A stretch of 64,000 bases of DNA from Prevotellaceae bacterium. Its GTDB lineage: Bacteria > Bacteroidota > Bacteroidia > Bacteroidales > Bacteroidaceae. The stretch covers positions 96,596-160,595 of the forward strand of contig JABZLB010000002.1 in NCBI GenBank assembly GCA_015256945.1, given 5' to 3'. The notes below the pieces were generated by a model. That model did not search any database. It was given only the letters and a program-made list of their open reading frames with translations, and had not been told where the DNA came from. This document shows, in pieces, positions 51,898 through 60,562 of the stretch; within the stretch, counting starts at the first letter, position 1, and every line of letters starts with the position of its first letter. The position numbers and the translations under genes were made by a program.

Positions 51898-52335
51898 ATG
51901 ATAAAAGTTAAAATTGTCAATACTGGAAAACAGCCTTTGCCAGTTTATGCCACAGCCCAAAGTGCAGGAATGGATCTTAGGGCAAATATCGATTCTCCTA
52001 TCACGCTCCATCCTATGGAACGTCAGCTTATTCCAACCGGATTGCGCATAGCTCTTCCTGAAGGCTTTGAGGCGCAGGTGCGTCCACGTAGCGGGTTGGC
52101 GTTGAAACATGGTATTACGGTGCTGAATACACCGGGAACCATAGATGCCGACTATCGGGGAGAGCTGAAGGTTTTGTTGGTTAACTTTTCAGATACCGAT
52201 TTTATTATTAATGCAGGTGAACGAATCGCGCAGATGGTGATAGCGAGATATGAAAAGGTCGACTTTGAACTGGTAACGGAATTGGATGATACGGAGCGTG
52301 GCAATGGAGGTTATGGCCATACTGGTGTAAAGTAA
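51898..52335 (+). CDS. dut: dUTP diphosphatase
   Basis: Dut hydrolyses dUTP to dUMP and pyrophosphate, keeping uracil out of DNA and supplying thymidylate synthesis. The 145-residue trimeric-type enzyme shows all five motifs: SAGMDLRA, RPRSGLALK, GTIDADYRGE, RIAQMVIA and RGNGGYGHTG. It is first in a run of four tightly packed genes (dut, TPR protein, DUF4292 lipoprotein, EnvC-like) with gaps of 5, -4 and 0 bases. Confidence 0.97.
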   Translation: MIKVKIVNTGKQPLPVYATAQSAGMDLRANIDSPITLHPMERQLIPTGLRIALPEGFEAQVRPRSGLALKHGITVLNTPGTIDADYRGELKVLLVNFSDTDFIINAGERIAQMVIARYEKVDFELVTELDDTERGNGGYGHTGVK

Positions 52336-52340
52336 ATAAT

Positions 52341-54119
52341 ATGTCGAAACAAAAGAAAATTATAGATTTCATCGCTTTTTTGATGCTGTCTTCTTGCTTT
52401 TTTGTTGTCCCGTTACAAGCAAAAAAGACTAAGAAACTATATCTGAATCAAAAGGCAGCTCAGGTTGATACAGTTAGCTATGAAGCTTCAAAGCGATATA
52501 ACTATTTCTTTCTTGAGGCTGTACGACAACAAAATGCCGGTCGCCTTGCTGCGGCTTTTGATCTGCTTAATCTTTGTTTGCAACTAAATCCCCAGGCAGC
52601 CGAGGCTTATTTTATGCGCTCGGGGTATTACTCACAAATGCATCTCGATTCGTTGAGCTTTGCTGATTTGGTAAAGGCTGCTACATTGAAGCCTGCAAAC
52701 GACACCTATCAGGAACGTCTGGCAGAAGGTTATCTTAATGCCGGGAAGTACGAAGAGGCTGCAAAAACCTATGAAAACTTATATTCGAATAATAGAAGTA
52801 GAAGTGATGTTTTAGGTATTCTGGTCCAGCTTTATAAGCAATTGAAAAGCTATAATAGCATGCTTTCTGCCATTCAGCGCATTGAACAGGTTGAAGGAGA
52901 AAGTGAGCAAACGGCTATGATGAAAATGAATGTGTATGAGCTGAAAGGCGATGAGCAGAATGCTTACAAAACATTAAAGCAGCTTGCTGACACACACCCT
53001 TTTGATCAAAACTATTCTTTAATGCTGGGAAACTGGCTTATGCAGCATAAAGGACAGAAAGAAGCCTATAAACTTTATACTGATGCATTGCAGGCCGATC
53101 CCAATAATGTTTTTGCTCAAAGTGCTATGTATGATTACTATAAGGCTACATCGCAAGATTCTTTAGCCAATAGGATGATGAACAGAATATTGCTGGGCAA
53201 GGGTACTCCACAGGCAAGCAGAATACAATTTCTGCGTCAGGCTATTATGAATAGTGAGCAAGAGGGAAGGGATTCAATGGAAACGGTTGGCCTTATAAAC
53301 CGTGTTCAGCAAATAGTTCCTAAAGATACGCTTGTTGCTCAAATTCGTGTAGCATATTATTCTATGAAGAAATTTCCTACGGCTGATGTCAATAAAGCTT
53401 TGTCTGAATTGTTGGAACTTCAACCCGATAATGCAGGAGCACGGATGCAGCTCATCCAAAACGAATGGGATACAGGAAACTGGGCGAAAATTGATTCGTT
53501 GAGTACGCCGGGCATGTTGTACAATCCCGATGAAATGGCCTTTTATTATTTCTCAGGCTTGTCGAGGTGGTATCTGAAAGATGATAAAAAGGCCCTTGAT
53601 GCCTTACAACGTGGAACACGTGCAGTAACGGTCAAAAGCAACCCGGAAACGGTAGGTGTTATTTATTCTATTCTTGGTGAAATATACCATAATATGGGTA
53701 AAAAGGCTCAATCGTTTGCAGCTTACGACAGTTGTTTACAGTGGAAACCCGACGATGTGGTTACATTAAACAACTATGCTTATTATCTTAGCGAAGAAGG
53801 AACCGACCTGCAAAAGGCAGAGGAGATGAGCGCAAAGGCTGTTAAGGTAGAGCCGAAGAATGCAACCTATTTAGATACGTATGCATGGATTCTTTATAAA
53901 CAGAAACGCTTTGCAGAGGCCAAGATATACATTGATATGGCACTAAAGTTTACTGCTGACAGTACTAACGATACCACTTTGCGTGAGCATGCGGGTGATA
54001 TTTATGTAGGATTGAAAGATTATGCGCGAGCAGTAGAATTTTATAAACAAGCTCTTCAACAGGGCGGTGATATTAAAAAGCTGACAAAGAAGATTAATCT
54101 TTATAGAAGACGAAAATGA
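52341..54119 (+). CDS. Exported tetratricopeptide-repeat protein
   Basis: The 592-residue protein starts with an export signal. It may be cleaved after LQA, or may be a lipoprotein (LSSC, Cys19, although hydrophobic residues continue after it). Many TPR units follow, for example LAAAFDLLNLCLQLNPQAAEAYF, KAYENL-type and KKALDALQRGTRAV segments. The C-terminal ones are the clearest (VVTLNNYAYYLSEEGTDLQKAEE, NATYLDTYAWILYKQKRFAEA). TPR arrays mediate protein-protein contacts. Its place in an operon with an outer-membrane lipoprotein and an amidase activator suggests an envelope assembly role, which is inference. Its stop overlaps the next start by 4 bases. Confidence 0.85.
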   Translation: MSKQKKIIDFIAFLMLSSCFFVVPLQAKKTKKLYLNQKAAQVDTVSYEASKRYNYFFLEAVRQQNAGRLAAAFDLLNLCLQLNPQAAEAYFMRSGYYSQMHLDSLSFADLVKAATLKPANDTYQERLAEGYLNAGKYEEAAKTYENLYSNNRSRSDVLGILVQLYKQLKSYNSMLSAIQRIEQVEGESEQTAMMKMNVYELKGDEQNAYKTLKQLADTHPFDQNYSLMLGNWLMQHKGQKEAYKLYTDALQADPNNVFAQSAMYDYYKATSQDSLANRMMNRILLGKGTPQASRIQFLRQAIMNSEQEGRDSMETVGLINRVQQIVPKDTLVAQIRVAYYSMKKFPTADVNKALSELLELQPDNAGARMQLIQNEWDTGNWAKIDSLSTPGMLYNPDEMAFYYFSGLSRWYLKDDKKALDALQRGTRAVTVKSNPETVGVIYSILGEIYHNMGKKAQSFAAYDSCLQWKPDDVVTLNNYAYYLSEEGTDLQKAEEMSAKAVKVEPKNATYLDTYAWILYKQKRFAEAKIYIDMALKFTADSTNDTTLREHAGDIYVGLKDYARAVEFYKQALQQGGDIKKLTKKINLYRRRK

Positions 54120-55000
54120 AGAATTATCTGAAAATATTGATGCTTTGTACTTCTTTATTATTGGCATCTTGTGGTACGAAAAAGGCAATGATAAAAGAAG
54201 GTGACAGGAAGCAGGCCGGAGCGTTAAGCAACGATTCCAGCGAAAATCAATCATTGTCGTACGTGCAGAAGGTGTACGATCAACAAGTATATGCACAAAA
54301 CATTGTCAGTGATATGAGTTTCCGTGCAACGGCAGGTGATAAAACAGTGTCTGTACCCGGTGCACTTCGTATGCGTAGGGATAAAGTGATACGGCTTCAG
54401 CTTTTTATTCCTATTATAGGCAGTGAGGTAGGGCGCCTGGAATTTACACCAGACTATGTGCTTGTAGTTGACAGGATTCATAAACAATATATTAAAGGTG
54501 ATTATAATCAACTTGATTTTCTCAGGGAAAATGGTTTGAATTTCTATTCGTTACAAGCTCTTTTCTGGAATCAGTTGCTGATACCTGGGGCGGTTCATGT
54601 AGGTGAGGGAGACCTTAGTAAGTTTAAGGTAAGTCTCGATGAAATGGGAGAAAAAATACCTGTCAGCCTGAAAAACAAGAATATCTTATATAGATGGGAT
54701 ACTAATCGGTCGAACGCCCGTATAGAAAAAACTGAGGTTGTTTACGAATCACCTAAACGGGACACATCAAAGCTGATATGGAATTATTCGGGTTTCAAAT
54801 CATTAGGGTCAAAAATGTTTCCTCTGTCTCAGGAGTTTTCCTTCACAACGCATGCAAATGGGAAAGAAAAAAATGCAACTGTTCGTATAGAAATGGACGA
54901 TATAAGGACAACGTCCGACTGGGATACAGAGACAACCATATCACCAAAATATAAACAAGTGGATGCAAAAGATATTTTTGATAAACTACTTAATATGTAA
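54116..55000 (+). CDS. DUF4292 lipoprotein (LolB/outer-membrane carrier-like)
   Basis: The 294-residue protein has a lipoprotein signal ending LLLASC (Cys19) followed by GTKKA. The mature part resembles DUF4292, a family thought to share the LolA/LolB beta-fold (SFRATAGDKTVSVPGALRMRR, VIRLQLFIPIIGSEVGRLEFTPDYVLVVDR). A role in outer-membrane lipoprotein handling is plausible but untested. It overlaps the TPR gene by 4 bases (ATGA), and its stop codon directly abuts the EnvC-like start, so the three are translationally coupled. Confidence 0.82.
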   Translation: MKNYLKILMLCTSLLLASCGTKKAMIKEGDRKQAGALSNDSSENQSLSYVQKVYDQQVYAQNIVSDMSFRATAGDKTVSVPGALRMRRDKVIRLQLFIPIIGSEVGRLEFTPDYVLVVDRIHKQYIKGDYNQLDFLRENGLNFYSLQALFWNQLLIPGAVHVGEGDLSKFKVSLDEMGEKIPVSLKNKNILYRWDTNRSNARIEKTEVVYESPKRDTSKLIWNYSGFKSLGSKMFPLSQEFSFTTHANGKEKNATVRIEMDDIRTTSDWDTETTISPKYKQVDAKDIFDKLLNM

Positions 55001-56677
55001 ATGAAGCGCAATATACTACTATATTTGGTTTGTACTGTGATGGTATCAGTGGCAGCATATGGCCAGAAAACATCCTCACAACATAAGGTACAGGAGCCCC
55101 TTGCTGCCAAAAAGCAAAAGTCTCAGGCTGTAAAGTTGAAGGCTAATAAAACGGATCGTGTCGCCAAAAGAGATACGAAGAACAACGTTGCCAGTTATTC
55201 AAACGCATCAATAAAAAAGCTTCAGAGCCAAAGGAATGCGATTCAAAAGAAGATAAAGCAGCAAGAGCAGGCTTTGAAAGCCAATAAGGAAGATGTAGAA
55301 AAAAGGTTAAAGGACCTTCTTCTTATTAATGGGGAGATAGATGAAAATCAGCAACATATTGAAGGTATTCAAAAAGATATTCATCATATTGAGGGAAATA
55401 TAGGTATTTTAAAAACTCAACTCTCAACGTTGACTGAACAATTGAAAGACCGGCAGGCTAAATATATCCGGTCAATGCGGTATATGGCCAGTAACCGTAC
55501 GATGCAAGATAAATTGATGTTTATTTTCTCGGCGAAGAATTTCTATCAGATGTATCGTCGTTTGCGCTTTGTAAAAGAGTATGCCCAGTATCAGAAGGCT
55601 CAGGGGGAAGCGGTAAAAGCTAAGCAAATACAGATTGATGCCAAACACCATCAGCTACAACAGGTTCGTGGACAAAAAAATAATTTGCTTTACAAAGGAC
55701 AGCAGGAAAGGACCAAGTTGGAAGCAAACAAGGGTCAGCAACAAAATATTGTGGCTGGTTTACAGCAACAACAGAAAACAATTCAGGCTGTTATTGACGA
55801 CCAACGTAAAAAGGATGCCGCACTGAATGCACAGATTGATCGGATGGTCGAGATTGAAATAGCAAAAGCACGAGCTCGTGCTGCAGCTGAGTCTAAGCGT
55901 AAGGCAGAATTGGCTGCGGCTGAAAAGAAACGACGTGAAGCTGAAATTGCCCGAAAGAAAGCTGCGGCAGAGGCTGCGGCTCGTGAGAATGCACGCCGTA
56001 TAGAAGAAGCTCGTCAGCGTGAGATGGCTGCCAAAGAGGCTGCACGTAAGGCCGCAGCTGCTGAGCAAGCAGCCCGCCAGGCACAGCGTGAACAGGCAGC
56101 GAAAGATGCCGCCGCTGCTAAAGCCGTGGCAGAGCAACGGGCTAAAGAGGCAGAAGTTGCACGACAAGCTGCAGAACGCAAGGAGAAAGTTGATGCAGAA
56201 CGTGCGAAGGTTGAGATTACAAAGGTTGAAGAACAGCAGGAGAATATACAGAAATTTTCAACAGTTGACCGTATGATGAATAATGGCTTCGAATCGAATC
56301 GGGGCCGGCTTCCTATGCCAATCACAGGAAGTTATAAGATAGTTAGTCATTTCGGACAATATAATGTTGAAGGCCTGAAGGGTGTAACGCTTGATAATAA
56401 AGGTATCAATATTATGGGTCAGAATGGTTGTCAGGCTCGTGCTGTATATGATGGAGAGGTGAGCGCTGTGCTCAGTTATGGAGGTTCAACAGTTGTTATG
56501 CTCAGGCATGGAGCCTATATTTCTGTATATGCGAACCTTAAATCGGCCAGTGTGAGCCGTGGACAGAAAGTAAGTACACGTCAGATTCTGGGCGTTGTAG
56601 GGATTGATAATATTCTTCAATTCCAACTGCGGAAAGAACGTACTAAGTTAAATCCAGAAGCCTGGTTAGGAAGATAA
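55001..56677 (+). CDS. EnvC-like murein hydrolase activator with degenerate LytM domain
   Basis: EnvC-type proteins activate cell-separation amidases in the periplasm. The 558-residue protein has a signal peptide (ending near AAYG), a long coiled coil (about 65-270), and an Ala/Glu/Lys/Arg-rich helix (about 285-410). The C-terminal M23/LytM-type domain runs from about 440 to 558. The zinc ligands of active M23 peptidases are missing: the first motif reads LDNKGINIMG without His or Asp, and the HxH near the end is replaced by LQFQLRK. It is therefore expected to be an activator, not a peptidase. It is the last gene of the dut-TPR-DUF4292 run. Confidence 0.88.
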   Translation: MKRNILLYLVCTVMVSVAAYGQKTSSQHKVQEPLAAKKQKSQAVKLKANKTDRVAKRDTKNNVASYSNASIKKLQSQRNAIQKKIKQQEQALKANKEDVEKRLKDLLLINGEIDENQQHIEGIQKDIHHIEGNIGILKTQLSTLTEQLKDRQAKYIRSMRYMASNRTMQDKLMFIFSAKNFYQMYRRLRFVKEYAQYQKAQGEAVKAKQIQIDAKHHQLQQVRGQKNNLLYKGQQERTKLEANKGQQQNIVAGLQQQQKTIQAVIDDQRKKDAALNAQIDRMVEIEIAKARARAAAESKRKAELAAAEKKRREAEIARKKAAAEAAARENARRIEEARQREMAAKEAARKAAAAEQAARQAQREQAAKDAAAAKAVAEQRAKEAEVARQAAERKEKVDAERAKVEITKVEEQQENIQKFSTVDRMMNNGFESNRGRLPMPITGSYKIVSHFGQYNVEGLKGVTLDNKGINIMGQNGCQARAVYDGEVSAVLSYGGSTVVMLRHGAYISVYANLKSASVSRGQKVSTRQILGVVGIDNILQFQLRKERTKLNPEAWLGR

Positions 56678-56745
56678 GATTGGAAAAGAGTTCCTTTACT
56701 TATAACAGGCAGCTTATTTATAGTGATGCGAGTAGTTGTATACTG

Positions 56746-56885
56746 TATTTTTGCTGAAGAAAAGCTGAAGGTCTTTTTGTTACCAGAACGTTTATCGAAT
56801 ATTGTTTAGTTGTAAGAACTGGTAACGTAAAAACATGAAAAAATAAAGAATAGTTTCTAATTGTTGATATAATTCTATATCTTTG
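56746..56885 (+). promoter_or_regulatory. Upstream region of the acyl-CoA ligase gene: two -7 elements and an inverted repeat
   Basis: TATTTTTG at 56746-56753 and TATCTTTG at 56878-56885 both match TAnnTTTG; the second is 22 bases before the ATG. Between them GTTACCAG (56779-56786) and its exact complement CTGGTAAC (56819-56826) form an inverted repeat. This may be a leader stem for the first promoter or an operator for the second. Confidence 0.4.
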
Positions 56886-56907
56886 CAATTATTAAAACCC
56901 TTTGGAT

Positions 56908-58722
56908 ATGCAGAACAGAAGTCATTTCTCGGTACTTATTCCTGAGCAAGCAAAAAAGTATGGTACGCGTACAGCAATTACATATCAGGACTTCGGAGAC
57001 AAAGAGTGGAAGACAATTTCCTGGAAATATTTTGCACAACAGGTGCAACAAGTTAGCAATGCTTTATTGAACCTTAATGTTAAACCACAGGAAAATATTG
57101 CTGTTTTTTCCCAAAATTGCGTTCAATATCTTTATACTGACTTTGGAGCCTATGGTGTTCGTGTAGTATCTATTCCCTTTTACGCAACAAGTTCTGAGGT
57201 ACAGATTCAATATATGATAAACGATGCTCAGGTTCGTATTATCTTTGTTGGAGAACAAGAGCAGTATGATAAGGCACGTCGAGTGTTATCTCTTTGTCCG
57301 TCGCTGGAACGAATTGTAGTATTTGACGATAATGTTCACCTGAGTTCGCAAGATAACAATTCTGTTTATTTTAAGGATTTTCTGAAGCTTGGGGAAGGTT
57401 TGCCAAGACAGTCGGAGGTAAACATACTTTACAGTCAGGCAAATAATGAAGATCTTTGTAACATTCTTTATACCAGTGGAACTACTGGAGACAGTAAGGG
57501 TGTTATGTTAACTTATGGGCAATATGCAGCTGCCATGAAAGCAAATAATGCATGTGTGCCCGTCGATGAGAATGAAAGGATAATCAATTTCCTTCCCTTT
57601 ACACATGTTTTTGAACGTGGATGGAGCTATTTGGCACTTTCAGTAGGTGCCCAACTCATTATTAATACCAATCCAAAAGACATACAAGAGTCGATGCGAC
57701 AAACACACCCGACGAGTATGTCAAGCGTTCCCCGATTCTGGGAAAAGGTTTATCAGGCTGTAAAAGGGAAAATAGATAGTTCAAATGCTGTTGAAAGGAA
57801 GCTGTTTCTTCATGCTTTAAATGTTGGAAAGAGATATAATATTGACTATCTTTCTAAATGTAAACGGCCACCTTTAAGTCTTTCTTTAGAATATAAAATT
57901 CTTAATAAATCAATTCTTAGTCTCGTTCGTAAGCAATTAGGGTTAGAGAATGCTCATATTTTCCCGACAGCAGGTGCATATATTTCTCCTGAAGTTGAGA
58001 TGTTTGTCCATTCAATTGGTATTAACATGGTTAAAGGATATGGTCTCACTGAAAGCCTTGCTACCGTATCATGCGACCATCCAGACAGGCCATATACCGT
58101 GGGATCGGTAGGTCGTCCAATTGATAGCATACAAATAAAAATAGGTGAAGATAATGAGATATTGTTGAAAGGTCCGACGATTACTCCTGGTTATTATAAG
58201 CGAGAAGAGCTCAATGAGGTTGCTTTTGATAAAGAAGGTTTCTTCCATACGGGCGATGCAGGCTATATGAAAGATGGTGAACTTTTCCTCACGGAGCGAA
58301 TAAAGGACCTCTTTAAAACAAGTAATGGTAAATACATAGCTCCGCAAATGATAGAGTCGCTGTTGTTGGTTGATAAGTTTGTTGACCAGATTGCGGTTAT
58401 TGCAGATCAGCGAAAGTTTGTCTCGGCCCTTATTGTTCCTGAATTTAACATGCTTAAGAAGTGGGCAAAAGAGCAGGGTATCAATTATGGTAGCACAGAA
58501 GAATTGTGCGATAATGCTCAAATCAACAGTATGATGAAGGAGCGAATTGATACATTATTACAAGGATTAGCCCACTACGAACAAATAAAGCGTTTTACTT
58601 TACTTCCTCATCATTTTGCCATGGAGACAGGAGAGCTGACAAATACTTTAAAAATGCGCCGTCCTGTTATCTATAAAAACTACAAGGATGTCATCGACAA
58701 GATGTATGAAGAAAATCAATAA
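56908..58722 (+). CDS. AMP-dependent long-chain fatty acid--CoA ligase
   Basis: This enzyme activates fatty acids to acyl-CoA through an acyl-adenylate. The 604-residue protein has the AMP-binding signature LYTSGTTGDSKGVMLTYGQ, MVKGYGLTESLATVS, and FFHTGDAGYMKDGELFLTERIKD, followed by the small C-terminal domain with TSNGKYIAPQ. It resembles the FadD15/long-chain acyl-CoA synthetase group common in Bacteroidota. The frame opens at a TTG (56902), but ATG 56908 is the more likely start. prfB begins three bases after its stop codon. Confidence 0.92.
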   Translation: MQNRSHFSVLIPEQAKKYGTRTAITYQDFGDKEWKTISWKYFAQQVQQVSNALLNLNVKPQENIAVFSQNCVQYLYTDFGAYGVRVVSIPFYATSSEVQIQYMINDAQVRIIFVGEQEQYDKARRVLSLCPSLERIVVFDDNVHLSSQDNNSVYFKDFLKLGEGLPRQSEVNILYSQANNEDLCNILYTSGTTGDSKGVMLTYGQYAAAMKANNACVPVDENERIINFLPFTHVFERGWSYLALSVGAQLIINTNPKDIQESMRQTHPTSMSSVPRFWEKVYQAVKGKIDSSNAVERKLFLHALNVGKRYNIDYLSKCKRPPLSLSLEYKILNKSILSLVRKQLGLENAHIFPTAGAYISPEVEMFVHSIGINMVKGYGLTESLATVSCDHPDRPYTVGSVGRPIDSIQIKIGEDNEILLKGPTITPGYYKREELNEVAFDKEGFFHTGDAGYMKDGELFLTERIKDLFKTSNGKYIAPQMIESLLLVDKFVDQIAVIADQRKFVSALIVPEFNMLKKWAKEQGINYGSTEELCDNAQINSMMKERIDTLLQGLAHYEQIKRFTLLPHHFAMETGELTNTLKMRRPVIYKNYKDVIDKMYEENQ

Positions 58723-58725
58723 TTT

Positions 58726-59844
58726 ATGATTACCGCAGAACAATTGAAAGATGTGATGGAAAGAACCGAGAAACTTCATCACTATCTTAATATTGACCAA
58801 AAGAAAGTAGAGTTCGAGGAAGAGCAGCTCCGGACCCAGGCTCCTGACTTTTGGGATGATCCCAAAAGGGCACAGGAGCAGATGAAAAAGGTTAAAAGCA
58901 TAGAAAAATGGCTTAACGGTTATCAGCAAGTTAAGCAATATACAGACGAACTTAATCTTGCTTTCGAATATTATAAAGAGAATCTTGTTTCAGAGGAAGA
59001 GGTTGATACCGATTACGAAAAGGCTGTCAGGTCGATTGAAGACTTGGAGTTAAAGAACATGCTTCGGAAAGAAGAAGATTCGATGGACGCCGTAATGAAG
59101 ATCAATTCAGGTGCTGGTGGTACCGAAAGTCAAGACTGGGCGCAAATGCTTATGCGCATGTACATGCGATGGTGTGAGGCTAAAGGCTATAAGGTTACTA
59201 TTACAGACCTTCAAGATGGTGATGAGGCAGGCATCAAGAGTGTGACGATGACGATTGAAGGTGGCGAGTATGCCTATGGCTTTTTAAAGAGTGAGAATGG
59301 TGTCCATCGCCTTGTTCGTGTATCCCCTTACAATGCGCAGGGCAAGCGAATGACAAGTTTTGCCAGTGTTTTTGTTTCTCCTTTGGTCGATGATACCATC
59401 GAAATTTATGTCGACCCTGCGAAAGTAAGCTGGGACACTTTCCGTTCAAGTGGAGCTGGAGGACAAAATGTAAATAAAGTAGAATCAGGCGTAAGGCTCC
59501 GCTATCAGTATGAAGATCCTGATACAGGAGAAAAAGAAGAAATATTGATTGAGAACACAGAGACCCGCGATCAGCCCAAAAACCGTGCTAAAGCCATGCT
59601 GTTATTGAAAAGCCAACTGTATGACAGGGCTTTGAAAAAGCGCCAGGCCGAGCAGGCTAAAATAGAGGCAGGCAAGAAGAAAATTGAGTGGGGAAGCCAG
59701 ATTCGCAGTTATGTGTTTGATGACCGACGTGTTAAAGATCATCGAACAAACTTTCAGACGTCTGACGTTGACAGTGTAATGGATGGAAAGATTGATGGTT
59801 TTATCAAAGCCTTTTTGATGGAATTTCATGAAGATACAGATTAA
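58726..59844 (+). CDS. prfB: Peptide chain release factor 2
   Basis: RF2 recognises UGA and UAA stop codons. The 372-residue protein has the peptidyl-tRNA hydrolysis motif GGQ at 245-247 (SSGAGGQNVNKVES). Its stop-codon-recognition position reads SPY (200-202) where E. coli RF2 has SPF; RF1 would have PxT, so the assignment to RF2 holds. The gene is open from its ATG with no in-frame UGA, so the autoregulatory +1 frameshift of E. coli prfB is absent; the equivalent place (near LHHYLNID) is plain sense sequence. It follows the acyl-CoA ligase almost without a gap. Confidence 0.95.
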   Translation: MITAEQLKDVMERTEKLHHYLNIDQKKVEFEEEQLRTQAPDFWDDPKRAQEQMKKVKSIEKWLNGYQQVKQYTDELNLAFEYYKENLVSEEEVDTDYEKAVRSIEDLELKNMLRKEEDSMDAVMKINSGAGGTESQDWAQMLMRMYMRWCEAKGYKVTITDLQDGDEAGIKSVTMTIEGGEYAYGFLKSENGVHRLVRVSPYNAQGKRMTSFASVFVSPLVDDTIEIYVDPAKVSWDTFRSSGAGGQNVNKVESGVRLRYQYEDPDTGEKEEILIENTETRDQPKNRAKAMLLLKSQLYDRALKKRQAEQAKIEAGKKKIEWGSQIRSYVFDDRRVKDHRTNFQTSDVDSVMDGKIDGFIKAFLMEFHEDTD

Positions 59845-59879
59845 AATAAAGACAAAAATCTAACTTAAATTGAAATGGT

Positions 59880-60065
59880 ATGACTAAGAAAGCAAGTAAA
59901 CACATTCCCAATCGCGAGGTAAGAAATGTAGATAGTAAGAAACATCGCATTGATCGTGAGGAAAAACAAAAGGCAAACGGTGACAAAGTTGTGATGTGGG
60001 TATTTGGAGTCCTCATCGCTTTGGCTGTCATTTACATGGTTTGGTCAATGTACATTGTACAATGA
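59880..60065 (+). CDS. Small membrane protein of unknown function
   Basis: The 61-residue protein has a very basic N-terminal half (MTKKASKHIPNREVRN) and one C-terminal membrane segment (about 38-58, VVMWVFGVLIALAVIYMVW). I do not recognise a named family. Its stop overlaps the start of the CYTH gene (ATGA), and it lies 35 bases after prfB. This tight packing supports it being a real gene. Confidence 0.65.
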   Translation: MTKKASKHIPNREVRNVDSKKHRIDREEKQKANGDKVVMWVFGVLIALAVIYMVWSMYIVQ

Positions 60066-60562
60066 GCGGATTAGAGATTGAACGTAAATTCTTAGTAAAA
60101 AAAGGCGACGCGTTTAAACGTGCCGCCTCTTCTTATAGTCATATTCAGCAGGGTTATATACCCGCCAAAGGGGCAACGGTGCGCGTTCGCATCCGTGACG
60201 ATAAGGGATACCTCACTATTAAGAGCCACAGTAGCCATGGAGGGCTTACACGTTACGAGTTTGAGAAGGAAATTTTACTCGATGAAGCTCGTCATCTGAT
60301 GGCATTATGTCAGGGTGGTATTGTCGATAAGCACCGCTATTTAGTGCCTTTTGGAGATCATGTTTTCGAGGTTGACGAGTTTCATGGAGCCAATGAAGGG
60401 TTGGTAATTGCTGAAGTAGAGCTGAGAGCAGAAAGTGAAAATTACGACAAACCCGACTTTATTGGCCCCGAGGTTACGGGCGATATACATTTCCGTAACT
60501 CCAGTTTACTTACAAATCCTTTCTGTTTTTGGAAAGAACTTGTGCCAGAGGAATACCGATAA
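60062..60562 (+). CDS. CYTH domain protein (triphosphate tunnel metalloenzyme family)
   Basis: CYTH proteins bind or hydrolyse triphosphates, inorganic or organic, in a beta-barrel tunnel with metal. The 166-residue protein has the signature EIERKFLVKKG near the N-terminus. Alternating charged residues line the predicted strands (TVRVRIRDDKGYLTIK, YEFEKEI, FEVDEFHGANEGLVIAEVEL). Bacterial members of this length are often tripolyphosphatases, but the substrate is not certain. I use ATG 60062, overlapping the stop of the small membrane gene, instead of the longer frame from 59996. Its 3' end overlaps the convergent VanZ-like gene by 53 bases. Confidence 0.88.
   Translation: MSGLEIERKFLVKKGDAFKRAASSYSHIQQGYIPAKGATVRVRIRDDKGYLTIKSHSSHGGLTRYEFEKEILLDEARHLMALCQGGIVDKHRYLVPFGDHVFEVDEFHGANEGLVIAEVELRAESENYDKPDFIGPEVTGDIHFRNSSLLTNPFCFWKELVPEEYR

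Noticed and set aside
59996..60061. 22-codon N-terminal extension of the CYTH protein
   Set aside because: It lies in another frame over the small membrane gene; the family signature begins just after ATG 60062, which overlaps that gene's stop in the usual ATGA way.
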